From Rhodohalobacter sulfatireducens (GTDB lineage: Bacteria; Bacteroidota; Rhodothermia; Balneolales; Balneolaceae), in contig NZ_JAKLWS010000019.1 in NCBI RefSeq assembly GCF_022012475.1, forward strand, positions 1 through 64,000: a stretch of DNA of 64,000 nucleotides, in the 5' to 3' direction. Position 1 is the stretch's first letter, and every line of letters starts with the position of its first letter. Position numbers and translations under genes: made by a program. Below are positions 48,194 through 55,575 of this stretch, one piece after another. The notes beneath the pieces are model-generated. The model worked only from the letters and a program-made list of their open reading frames with translations, ran no database searches and had not been told where the DNA came from.

Positions 48194-48625
48194 TTGGGAA
48201 TATTAAGTAACATAACATCTTTGAGAAAACGTGGTATGATTGTTCTCCTGTTATTGATCTCCTGTACGCTATCCATCTACCTGTTATATATTTCTGACCC
48301 CACACCGGTTTATCACTTGGAATCTCCACGACAGATCGATTCACTCATCACTGAATCCTTTCGTGAGTTTGACATCCCAAACGGGCAGGTCAGAACCCAA
48401 AATATTCGCATTGACAGCACTTTTACCCGGAAACGGTTCACTGTTGAAGTTCCTCCCACTTTTTCAAAAACCTCCTTTCACTACAGGCTTCATCAACGGC
48501 TTTGGCCTTACAGCGCTGAAACGATTGGCAGAGTTGAGTTCCCTGATAAAGATCTGCACCTCCACGTTCAGTACAACCAGACCATCCTCCGAACGATCTA
48601 CTTGTACTCCGAGTCGAGTGATTAA
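48194..48625 (+). CDS. Membrane-anchored protein upstream of the ECF sigma gene
   Basis: 143 residues from a TTG preceded by AGAAGGA at about 10 bases; an ATG at 48236 is the alternative and would start directly at the membrane segment. One N-terminal membrane segment (about 15-33, MIVLLLLISCTLSIYLLYI) is followed by an extracytoplasmic domain of about 110 residues (SPRQIDSLITESFREFD, then FTRKRFTVEVPPTFSKTS). No family recognised. It lies 87 bases before the sigma factor in the same direction and may belong to that system as a sensor or regulator, which is inference from position. Confidence 0.6.
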   Translation: MGILSNITSLRKRGMIVLLLLISCTLSIYLLYISDPTPVYHLESPRQIDSLITESFREFDIPNGQVRTQNIRIDSTFTRKRFTVEVPPTFSKTSFHYRLHQRLWPYSAETIGRVEFPDKDLHLHVQYNQTILRTIYLYSESSD

Positions 48626-48712
48626 AAAACGAATTTGTGAAGATTGGGAATTGTAGATTTGACCGAATTCGCATAGATTATACCTTTTTAAGCCTAACCT
48701 GCCGAATTATCA

Positions 48713-49273
48713 ATGAGCAATCAGAACCAGGATATCACATTGTTACTCAACAGATTACAAGATGAGGATTCCAATCTTGTTGAAGAGATTTATCCCCTGG
48801 TTTACGATCATCTCCGGAACGAGGCTCATTATCAACTGCGGCGAGAGCGTGCCGGGCATACTCTCCAAACAACTGCTTTGGTAAACGAAGCATATCTTAA
48901 AATGGTGGATCAGGAAAAAGCAGATTTTAATAATCGGACCCATTTTTTAGCTGTTGCCGCTCTTGCAATGCGCCGAATTTTAGTCAGTTATGCTCGAAAA
49001 AAGAATGCCCAAAAACGAGGAGGAAAAGAGCAGGCAGTGACTTTTAACGATGGAATGACACCGTATGAAGCGCCACTAACTGAATTGCTGGACCTTGAAG
49101 AACTTCTTCAAAAAATGGAGGAAATGAATGAACGTCAGGCCAAAATTGTGCAATATCGTTTTTTTGGCGGACTCACGTACAAAGAGATAGCAAATGTGGT
49201 TGGCGGTACCGAGCATTCAGTGAGATATGACTGGCGTGTTGCACGAGCATGGTTGAAACGGGAGTTGGGTTGA
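48713..49273 (+). CDS. ECF-type RNA polymerase sigma factor
   Basis: 186 residues. Region 2 covers about 20-90 with AGHTLQTTALVNEAYLKMV and FNNRTHFLAVAALAMRRILV, the signature of the TIGR02999-type ECF group. Region 4 is about 125-180 with MNERQAKIVQYRFFGGLTYK and EIANVVGGTEHSVRYDWRVA. This group typically has no anti-sigma gene but is next to a Ser/Thr protein kinase, as here (kinase gene at 49641). In studied cases of related groups the kinase phosphorylates the sigma factor. Three matching upstream elements occur nearby (49414, 53313, 54057). Confidence 0.93.
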   Translation: MSNQNQDITLLLNRLQDEDSNLVEEIYPLVYDHLRNEAHYQLRRERAGHTLQTTALVNEAYLKMVDQEKADFNNRTHFLAVAALAMRRILVSYARKKNAQKRGGKEQAVTFNDGMTPYEAPLTELLDLEELLQKMEEMNERQAKIVQYRFFGGLTYKEIANVVGGTEHSVRYDWRVARAWLKRELG

Positions 49274-49287
49274 TCCCAACAAATCGG

Positions 49288-49393
49288 AATTCGTTACGTC
49301 GCTAAATCTTTAAATCGTTAGATCAGATGTTTTACAGACATTAATTGGGTGGATTTTTATTGATTTATCGATTTTTGAGATTTCTGTTTTCGG
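49288..49393. repeat. Rearranged copy of a palindromic repeat
   Basis: Contains TTACGTCGCTAAATCTTTAA and ATCGTTAGATCA (49291-49325), then TGATTTATCGATTTTTGAGA (49360 on). These are the right and left arms of the palindrome at 52471-52568 in swapped order. The two copies flank the kinase gene. Confidence 0.6.
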
Positions 49394-49413
49394 ATTTAAT
49401 GATTGTATTTGAT

Positions 49414-49445
49414 TTCGCCATTTAAGATCATTTTCGCGCGTGTAG
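49414..49445 (+). promoter_or_regulatory. Putative sigma-factor-type promoter of the kinase gene
   Basis: TTCGCC (49414-49419), 16 bases, GCGCGTGTAG (49436-49445). The same bipartite element with identical spacing is found upstream of the genes at 53277 and 54018 on the minus strand. Here it lies 195 bases before the kinase ATG, with a dispersed repeat in between. Confidence 0.6.
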
Positions 49446-49457
49446 TATAAGAACGGA

Positions 49458-49600
49458 AATCTCCCCTCTTGGGAGGGGACAGATGGTGAAACGTTCTGTG
49501 AAACCATCAGTGGTGGGTTCACGCTTATGCCGGTACCCAGGAAACACACCCCGAGTTCATTCGCTAAACACTCATTTCATTTTCCCCTCTCAAGAGTGGA
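49458..49600. repeat. Dispersed repeat, copy B, inside the kinase leader
   Basis: Second copy of the element at 30868-31013, sharing CCCGAGTTCATTCGCTAAAC and the flanking CTCATTTCA and TTTCCCC. The hairpin keeps the AACGTTCT loop but its stem is GATGGT / ACCATC instead of GATTCTCA / TGAGAATC, so the stem differs while pairing is kept. It lies between the putative promoter and the kinase start. Confidence 0.8.
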
Positions 49601-49640
49601 GAATATATTTTTGCCATCTAAAAAATCAAACATTTAAACC

Positions 49641-52178
49641 ATGAACCCAGACCAATGGCATCGTGTCCAGTCACTCTTCAAAGAGCTTGTTGATTTAGAT
49701 CAGGACACCCGAATTGAGCGCCTTGAATCTGTTAAAACGGAAGACCCTCTTCTTTTTGAAGAGTTGATGTCACTTTTGGCCGCGGACTCTGACGATACCT
49801 CTCTGATAGATGGATTTGCCATCGACCAGCTTGATATCTCACAACTTATCGATCATGAAGGTGAACAGATCGGTCCCTTTCTAATTGCAAAGACGATTGG
49901 CTCCGGTGGAATGGGTAGTGTGTATTTAGCTCATCGTGTGGAGGGCGGTTTTGATCAAACTGTTGCTTTGAAACTGATAAAAATTGGAATGGGTTCTGAA
50001 CAGGCGATTCGCCGGTTCGAATCAGAGCGAAAAATTTTAGCACGTTTACAACATCCACATATCGCGAGGCTGGTGGATGGCGGAATGACCGGCAAAGATC
50101 ACCCATGGTTTGCTATGGAGTATGTGGAGGGCGAAAATCTTCTCACCTACTGCGACCGGCTCAACCTTTCTATAGAAAAACGACTTGAGCTTTTTCTCGA
50201 TGTAACTGAGGCCGTTCAATACGCTCACAAAAATTTAGTCGTGCATCGGGATTTGAAACCCGGCAACATCATGGTGACCGGCGACGATAGTAAACCGTTG
50301 GTGAAACTTCTGGATTTTGGAATTTCACAGATCATGGATGAATCAGAAGCGGATCAAGCCGGTATTAAAGCGATGACACGAGCCTATGCCTCACCTGAAC
50401 AGCTCAACGGCGAATCCACCTCTACGGCCACAGATATCTACAGCCTGGGTGTGATTTTGCATCAATTGATATCCGGTTCTCATCCAAAAGAGGAGTTCAG
50501 ATCAAGAAATTCTCACCCAAAACCATTTGATAAAGAACTGGCAGCTATCTGTGAGAAGGCGATGCAAAACGATTCCTCCGGTCGTTTTCAAAATGCCTCT
50601 GACTTTGGAGAAGAGATCGACGCGTGGCTGAAGAACCGCCCTGTTTCCTCTTACTCTGTAAAACCAATGTATCGGTTCAATAAATGGATGAAACGAAATC
50701 GCGCGGCATCTCTTATTGGAATATTTGCTTTTATTGCCTTGGCGGCAGTGGTCTTGCTGTATACAAATGAGCTCCAAAAAGAAACTGAACGAGCTCAACA
50801 GGAGGCCGAAACATCAGAACAGATTGCCGGATTTTTACAGGGATTGTTTGAACTGACCGATCCCGCTCTCTCTCGTGGTGATACACTCACAGCATTCACC
50901 ATGTTGGATCGAGGAGCTGAACAGATCGAAGAAGATCTTCAAAACGATCCCGAAATCCTGGCTCGAATGTACGATGTTTTGGCCGAGGCTTATCTGAACC
51001 TTTGGAATACAGAAAAAGCGGAGGAAATCTATAAAAAATCGTTAGCGATTAAACAGGATATCTATGAAAATGATCATAATGAAATCGCTAATAGCTTCCA
51101 TAATATCGGCCATATTTATGTTCAGGATGGCCATTTTGAGCAAGGTGACTCTTTGCTTACTGCCGCATTACAAATTCGCCGATCTACCCTTGATCCGAAT
51201 GATCCGGCCATAGGATTAACACTCCAGCGGCTCGGATTTTTGAAACTCCGAACCGGTCAAATAGACCAGGCAGAAGAACTTTATACTGAAGCTCTCAGGA
51301 TTTTTGAAACCGGCACGGACAATCAGTCTGTGATGGAAGCGGCGTCACTTGTCAACAGTCTCGGCATGATTCATGAAAACAGGGGTGAATATGAAAAAGC
51401 CGTTTCCAATTATCGGGAAGCGGTCGAAACCTTACGCGCTATTGAGGGAGATGATCATCCACGTGTCATTAATTACCTATCCAATCTTGGATATTCGCTG
51501 AATCTTTTGGGGAAATCCGAAGAAGCAGAACCCTATATAGCGGAAGCTATAGAAGTTGCAAAACAAGTTCGCGGGGAACGGCATCCACACACGGCTTTGG
51601 CAATGAATGAGTATGCAAACTTCTATTTTTCTCAGGGAGAATATGAAAATGCTGAAATAATGTTTAGGGAGATTCTCGATATATACATTGAGACTTTTGG
51701 TGAAGAGCATCCCGCCATTCCGGTGATCTACAATAACCTGGGCAATACCCGTAATAATCTCGGTGATTTTGAAGCAGCCCTCGAATACCACCAATATGCA
51801 CTGGACCGCCGGATTGAACTCTATGGAGATATTCACAGCGAAACGGCTCAATCATTCGCAAACCTGGCCACCACTTTTAGCGACATGGAGCGATATGAAG
51901 AGGCGTTGGAATACTACAACAAAGCGCTGGATATTGAAGTGCAAGTATACGGCGAACTCCACCCCGAAACAGCTTACAGCTACGAAGCAATCGGCAATGT
52001 GTACAAATATATGGGCCAAATGAACGAAGCCGAACAGAACTACCTGAAAGGATATGAGATTCTATTGGAAGTGCTGGGTGAAGAACATATTGAAACTGAG
52101 AATGCCCGAGAGCGGTTGGTGGAATTATATGAGGAGACTGGGCAGGATGAGAAAAGAGATGCTTTTTTGGGAAACTAA
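49641..52178 (+). CDS. Transmembrane Ser/Thr protein kinase with C-terminal TPR repeats
   Basis: 845 residues, same architecture as the kinase at 5767. The N-terminal WHRVQSLFKEL helix region (1-60) is the sigma-linked kinase type. Kinase domain about 78-340: glycine loop GSGGMGSVY (87-95), Lys111 in VALKLI, HRDLKPGN with Asp204, DFG starting at Asp226, and ASPEQL. Membrane segment about 355-376. The TPR region (about 400-835) has at least eight units with G-x-x-HPE, LGN and YEEA patterns. With the adjacent ECF sigma factor it probably forms a signalling pair in which the kinase controls sigma activity. The TPRs are outside the membrane if the topology is as read. Confidence 0.94.
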   Translation: MNPDQWHRVQSLFKELVDLDQDTRIERLESVKTEDPLLFEELMSLLAADSDDTSLIDGFAIDQLDISQLIDHEGEQIGPFLIAKTIGSGGMGSVYLAHRVEGGFDQTVALKLIKIGMGSEQAIRRFESERKILARLQHPHIARLVDGGMTGKDHPWFAMEYVEGENLLTYCDRLNLSIEKRLELFLDVTEAVQYAHKNLVVHRDLKPGNIMVTGDDSKPLVKLLDFGISQIMDESEADQAGIKAMTRAYASPEQLNGESTSTATDIYSLGVILHQLISGSHPKEEFRSRNSHPKPFDKELAAICEKAMQNDSSGRFQNASDFGEEIDAWLKNRPVSSYSVKPMYRFNKWMKRNRAASLIGIFAFIALAAVVLLYTNELQKETERAQQEAETSEQIAGFLQGLFELTDPALSRGDTLTAFTMLDRGAEQIEEDLQNDPEILARMYDVLAEAYLNLWNTEKAEEIYKKSLAIKQDIYENDHNEIANSFHNIGHIYVQDGHFEQGDSLLTAALQIRRSTLDPNDPAIGLTLQRLGFLKLRTGQIDQAEELYTEALRIFETGTDNQSVMEAASLVNSLGMIHENRGEYEKAVSNYREAVETLRAIEGDDHPRVINYLSNLGYSLNLLGKSEEAEPYIAEAIEVAKQVRGERHPHTALAMNEYANFYFSQGEYENAEIMFREILDIYIETFGEEHPAIPVIYNNLGNTRNNLGDFEAALEYHQYALDRRIELYGDIHSETAQSFANLATTFSDMERYEEALEYYNKALDIEVQVYGELHPETAYSYEAIGNVYKYMGQMNEAEQNYLKGYEILLEVLGEEHIETENARERLVELYEETGQDEKRDAFLGN

Positions 52179-52470
52179 GTATTAAAGATCAGACTCTATA
52201 CGAAAAACAATATAAAGACTCCTTTTTAATAATGGATTCTGATGGAAAAACAGTGATGGTGCTGATTTTCGATGAACTGTCGGTCCATGAGACAGATGTC
52301 TGATGAATGGTTTTATGTCAGTTTGAACCTGCTGTTGTTGATAAACAAACGCAATGAATGAATGTGCCTCAAATAGCCGGTGAAACTGAAAAGTTGTCTA
52401 TACAATTCATTGCTTTTCAACTTTAACCACTCCGTTCCATCGCGCTTAATATATCGGTTCGCATTTCTTT
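52179..52470. other. Spacer after the kinase gene
   Basis: No supported coding frame. The convergent lipoprotein gene ends at 52573, and a palindromic repeat occupies 52471-52568. The stretch itself shows no clear terminator. Confidence 0.4.
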
Positions 52471-52568
52471 TGATTTAACAATTTTTGAGATATTCGATTT
52501 CCGACGTAGCGATTTGAGAAAACAGATTGAGAATCGCTACGTCGCTACATCTTTAGATCGATAAATCA
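52471..52568. repeat. Palindromic repeat, intact copy
   Basis: Outer arms TGATTTAACAAT (52471-52482) and ATCGATAAATCA (52557-52568); inner perfect 13-base stem CGACGTAGCGATT (52502-52514) / AATCGCTACGTCG (52532-52544). A rearranged copy lies at 49288-49393. The arm sequences resemble a small non-coding mobile palindrome. Confidence 0.75.
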
Positions 52569-52572
52569 ATCA

Positions 52573-53277
52573 CTACTCATACATCACCTTCAACTGCTCC
52601 ACAAATACTCCCCGGTTATCCGATTCGGCATTACAATCCACGAGAGAGAAGGAAACAATATCAACTTGCAATTTACACTGCAGTGATACCTCAACTCTGT
52701 AAAGTTCATCCTTGGTAAGATTCAACTCATAGGATTCACGAATACTGCTCTCTACATCTAACTTTTGGAGAGCTTTAAGCCCACTGCCAATTCCATCACG
52801 TTCAAGTTGACGTGAAAAAATTTCTGAACCGGTACTGCCATTTGGATTCATATGACGAACTCGGAGATGTACGATCATTTCTGTGCTTGATGAAAGATTG
52901 ATCGCCGATAGCAATGTCCCCTTCCAGTTGATATCTACCAGTAAGGAGGCTTCATCTGCCTTTGCATAAAATCTTGCATAGCCGACTGCGGTTGCACTTT
53001 TTGTATCGCCGGGTCCTGCTACATTTACAGTCGTTCGCGATAACATTCGCTGATTTCCAATATCTGTAGCCGCGTATTCTGTCCACCGGGCATTACCCTC
53101 ATTTTTCCCTGCTGAAGAGGAGGTAATACTCAGTTCCTGGTCCTCAATAATCTCCGGTTCCTCCTCTTCGGGACCGACTCCGTTATCGCTGCAAGCAGTA
53201 CTGATGACGAATAATAAACTGAATAAGAAAAATAAATCTCGGACCTTCTTTGATAATGGTTGGTTTAAAGCTTTCAT
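52573..53277 (-). CDS. Lipoprotein of unknown function
   Basis: 234 residues with a lipoprotein signal peptide (hydrophobic FFLFSLLFVIST then AC, attachment Cys about residue 29) and an acidic linker after it (GPEEEEPEIIEDQEL). The rest (about 55-234) is beta-rich with RWTEYAATDIGNQRM and HLRVRHMNPNGSTGSEIFSR. No family recognised. Its upstream region carries the same bipartite element (53313-53344) as the kinase and the outer-membrane protein gene, so it is a probable target of the local sigma factor. Confidence 0.75.
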   Translation of the reverse strand: MKALNQPLSKKVRDLFFLFSLLFVISTACSDNGVGPEEEEPEIIEDQELSITSSSAGKNEGNARWTEYAATDIGNQRMLSRTTVNVAGPGDTKSATAVGYARFYAKADEASLLVDINWKGTLLSAINLSSSTEMIVHLRVRHMNPNGSTGSEIFSRQLERDGIGSGLKALQKLDVESSIRESYELNLTKDELYRVEVSLQCKLQVDIVSFSLVDCNAESDNRGVFVEQLKVMYE

Positions 53278-53312
53278 GACATTGAATATTTAGTTTAAAA
53301 AATGGGTTACCT

Positions 53313-53344
53313 CTATACGCGCAAAGCGATGAGATACCGGTGAA
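53313..53344 (-). promoter_or_regulatory. Putative sigma-factor-type promoter of the lipoprotein gene
   Basis: Minus strand: TTCACC, 16 bases, GCGCGTATAG, ending 35 bases before the ATG at 53277. Matches the elements at 49414 and 54057 in sequence and spacing. Confidence 0.65.
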
Positions 53345-53454
53345 TATTTTGACCCGATCTTATGATGAGATATCACTTTTAAGAAAAACCCATCTACTTT
53401 TGAGCGTTTTTTAATGGAAATAATGCGGGACTTAGGGTGGGTCCAAAAAGGTTT

Positions 53455-54018
53455 TTATAAAAGTGTAAAACGCAAACCAACTGTAATTCCCATCACATCT
53501 ATTGCAGAGCTTTCTTCACTTCCCTTAAACCCGTGCATATATCGAAAGGCTCCATAAATTGACGTTCCGGGATTTAGGATGTAATGTGGTGCAATGGTAA
53601 GGCCAACTTGAGGACTGACATCCTTATAGGTACTGAAAGCTTGATACTCAATAATGGATGCCCCCCCTGTTGCCATAAGTGGAATGTGAACTTTTTCAGC
53701 TGCAATATATTTGTAACCCAGTGAGCCAAAAAAACCCATACCACTTGAAAAGTTTTCACTGCCTACTGTTTCAGATACCACGTAGATAAAATCAAGCTGG
53801 CCAATAAAATTTTGATATTGGAGATCGCCAAAAATACCTACCGTGGTACCGGAATCATCATAATCACCAAAACTTAAAACAGGTGCATAACCGACTGAAG
53901 CTCCTACTGAAAGTGAAAGTTGATCGCTATAATTCAAGTGTTGGGCATAGCCGTTCGGCACATAGATTAAAAATGTCATAGCCAGTATCATCATGTATTG
54001 CATAATTCGTGAGTTCAT
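53455..54018 (-). CDS. Small outer-membrane beta-barrel protein
   Basis: 187 residues with a signal peptide (about 1-25, ending NGYAQ). Strands alternate (LSLSVGASVGYAPVLSF, GDLQYQNFIGQLDFIYVV, MGITVGLRFTLL) and the chain ends in an FTLL strand typical of outer-membrane barrels. Family unknown; it resembles small OmpW/PorT-like barrels in size only. It shares the bipartite upstream element and is likely co-regulated with the lipoprotein next to it. Confidence 0.78.
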   Translation of the reverse strand: MNSRIMQYMMILAMTFLIYVPNGYAQHLNYSDQLSLSVGASVGYAPVLSFGDYDDSGTTVGIFGDLQYQNFIGQLDFIYVVSETVGSENFSSGMGFFGSLGYKYIAAEKVHIPLMATGGASIIEYQAFSTYKDVSPQVGLTIAPHYILNPGTSIYGAFRYMHGFKGSEESSAIDVMGITVGLRFTLL

Positions 54019-54056
54019 AATCAGGATATTTATTTTTTTTGGATGGTATTCACTTT

Positions 54057-54088
54057 CTATTCGCGCAAAAGAATTGAAAAGCGGCGAA
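54057..54088 (-). promoter_or_regulatory. Putative sigma-factor-type promoter of the outer-membrane protein gene
   Basis: Minus strand: TTCGCC, 16 bases, GCGCGAATAG, ending 38 bases before the ATG at 54018. Together with 49414 and 53313 it defines TTC(G/A)CC-N16-GCGCG(T/A)(A/G)TAG. The remaining part of the gap (54089-54376) shows no gene. Confidence 0.65.
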
Positions 54089-54376
54089 TTTATTTCTCAG
54101 TCGATTTATGAGATTGGCAATTCCTGATTATCGACTCTGTAAGAATATTACATGATTTGTCACCGATCATAACTCAACATCAATAAATATCAATTAGATC
54201 TGCGTTCAGCCCTGCAAATCTTGATGCCCTCGTTAGCGGAATGATTTCTGAAAATCCATCTTCAGTTTTTAATAAAAATTTCATTCACTTTTTTGTGATA
54301 TCAAATAAAATTCTCATACTAAAAATAGATCAATACATTTAAGTACAACAATTTTATACTCAGAGTGGAGCGAATT

Positions 54377-54682
54377 ATGGTAATCAAAAAAGTTCTCGAA
54401 CAACTCGAATCATCCAACAGACCTGTAGCTAAAGCATTTCATACCGGTGATCATTTTAAAGTATTGGTTTTTGGTTTTAAGAAGGGAATGAAACTACAAG
54501 ACCACAAAACGCATCAACCCACCAAATTGTTAGTTTTGAGTGGTGATTTGATGTATCATCATAACAAAAAAGAGACCCGACTTAAACAATACGACGAAAT
54601 AGATATACACCCGGAAGTAGATCATTCCCTCACCGCTCTGGATGAGAGTATTGTGCTTCTTACCCAGGGGAAACACTTCTGA
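54377..54682 (+). CDS. Small cupin-like protein
   Basis: 101 residues from the ATG at 54377, with TGGAG about 7 bases before it; a GTG four codons upstream would remove this site. The cupin barrel is short: HKTHQPTKLLVLSGDLMYHH (motif 1) and HPEVDHSLTALDESIVLL (motif 2), with histidines in both. It lacks a signal peptide and is probably cytoplasmic. Function is not evident; the closest pattern is cupins used as small-molecule sensors. Convergent with the DUF2267 gene. Confidence 0.72.
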   Translation: MVIKKVLEQLESSNRPVAKAFHTGDHFKVLVFGFKKGMKLQDHKTHQPTKLLVLSGDLMYHHNKKETRLKQYDEIDIHPEVDHSLTALDESIVLLTQGKHF

Positions 54683-54704
54683 AACTTGCCAAAATTCGTT
54701 GGAA

Positions 54705-55151
54705 CTAAACAAGTACTTCCTCAACTTCTTCAGGAAGCTGAGTTCGGATATGGTCCATCTGGCCTTCTGAGAAGTATCTCTCCAGCGAATCTAAAACAAT
54801 GGAAATGATCTCCTCGGTAGACTTATTCCAGCTGAACTCTGTCTCACCATATTGTTCCTGAAGGGTCTTAACCCTCGATTTCATCTCTTCCATTGTGGTG
54901 TAATCATAAGGCGGAGTTTCATGATATTTCCACCCCATTGTATATATACCCTTCAGAATCATGGGCAGCGGTGAAATCAAATCCAAAGATTCTGACATTT
55001 GAATTCGATCACGGATCGCACGCATCACAGCACGCCAAATAATCATTACACGCTGCTGTTCTTTAGGATGTCCGAGATCTTCGGACAGTTCCGTGATGTA
55101 CTCCTGGGTTTCGTGAAGATATTTTTCTAACTCAAGGCTTGAATATTTCAT
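54705..55151 (-). CDS. DUF2267 family protein
   Basis: 148 residues, all helical, no membrane segment. A repeated helical pattern (LGHPKEQQRVMIIWRAVMRA, then SEGQMDHIRTQLPEEVEEVL) fits DUF2267, whose repeat ends in a G-x-x-xxL-xx-QLP-x-x-(V/L) motif. Function of the family is not established; members often occur with general stress genes. It is convergent with the cupin gene (22-base gap). Confidence 0.65.
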   Translation of the reverse strand: MKYSSLELEKYLHETQEYITELSEDLGHPKEQQRVMIIWRAVMRAIRDRIQMSESLDLISPLPMILKGIYTMGWKYHETPPYDYTTMEEMKSRVKTLQEQYGETEFSWNKSTEEIISIVLDSLERYFSEGQMDHIRTQLPEEVEEVLV

Positions 55152-55575
55152 AATCGTGACGATTTTATGATTTATTCTCTCTCTCTAAATTCACTCTCAA
55201 AAAAACAGGAAACTTATGAGCATTTCTTTAAAATGTTGAGATCCAATATCCTAAAGCTCCCCTGAGTCTATTTAAAGGTCGGTTTTCCAAATAATTTGTC
55301 GATGTTTAGCCACCGACCTGATTGAAATATTTCATAAAGTGTGATTGATCAAAATATCATAACCCCGGACCAACGGTGCCTCATTTTTTTACTCCCGATC
55401 AATGTGACTCGCATGAATTTTTTTGGGCTAATTATCAATAGGATTAGTTTTTCAAAAATACTGTTGATATTGCATTCAATAGCAATAGAATATTTAACGG
55501 AGATTTTTCTTGCGTTACGTCAGCCGATTGATTTGATTTAGCGAAATAACTTTCAAATCTAAATACCTAACAAAA
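55152..55575. other. 424-base gap without a supported gene
   Basis: AT-rich region upstream of asnB. A 66-codon frame (55341-55541, GTG start) is hydrophobic but has no ribosome binding site and no recognisable motif. No regulatory consensus was recognised. Confidence 0.4.

Noticed and set aside
54365-54376. GTG start four codons before the cupin-like gene
   Set aside because: It would overlap the likely ribosome binding site TGGAG that serves the ATG at 54377.
55341-55541. 66-codon hydrophobic frame upstream of asnB
   Set aside because: GTG start without a ribosome binding site; no recognisable motif; likely chance in AT-rich sequence.
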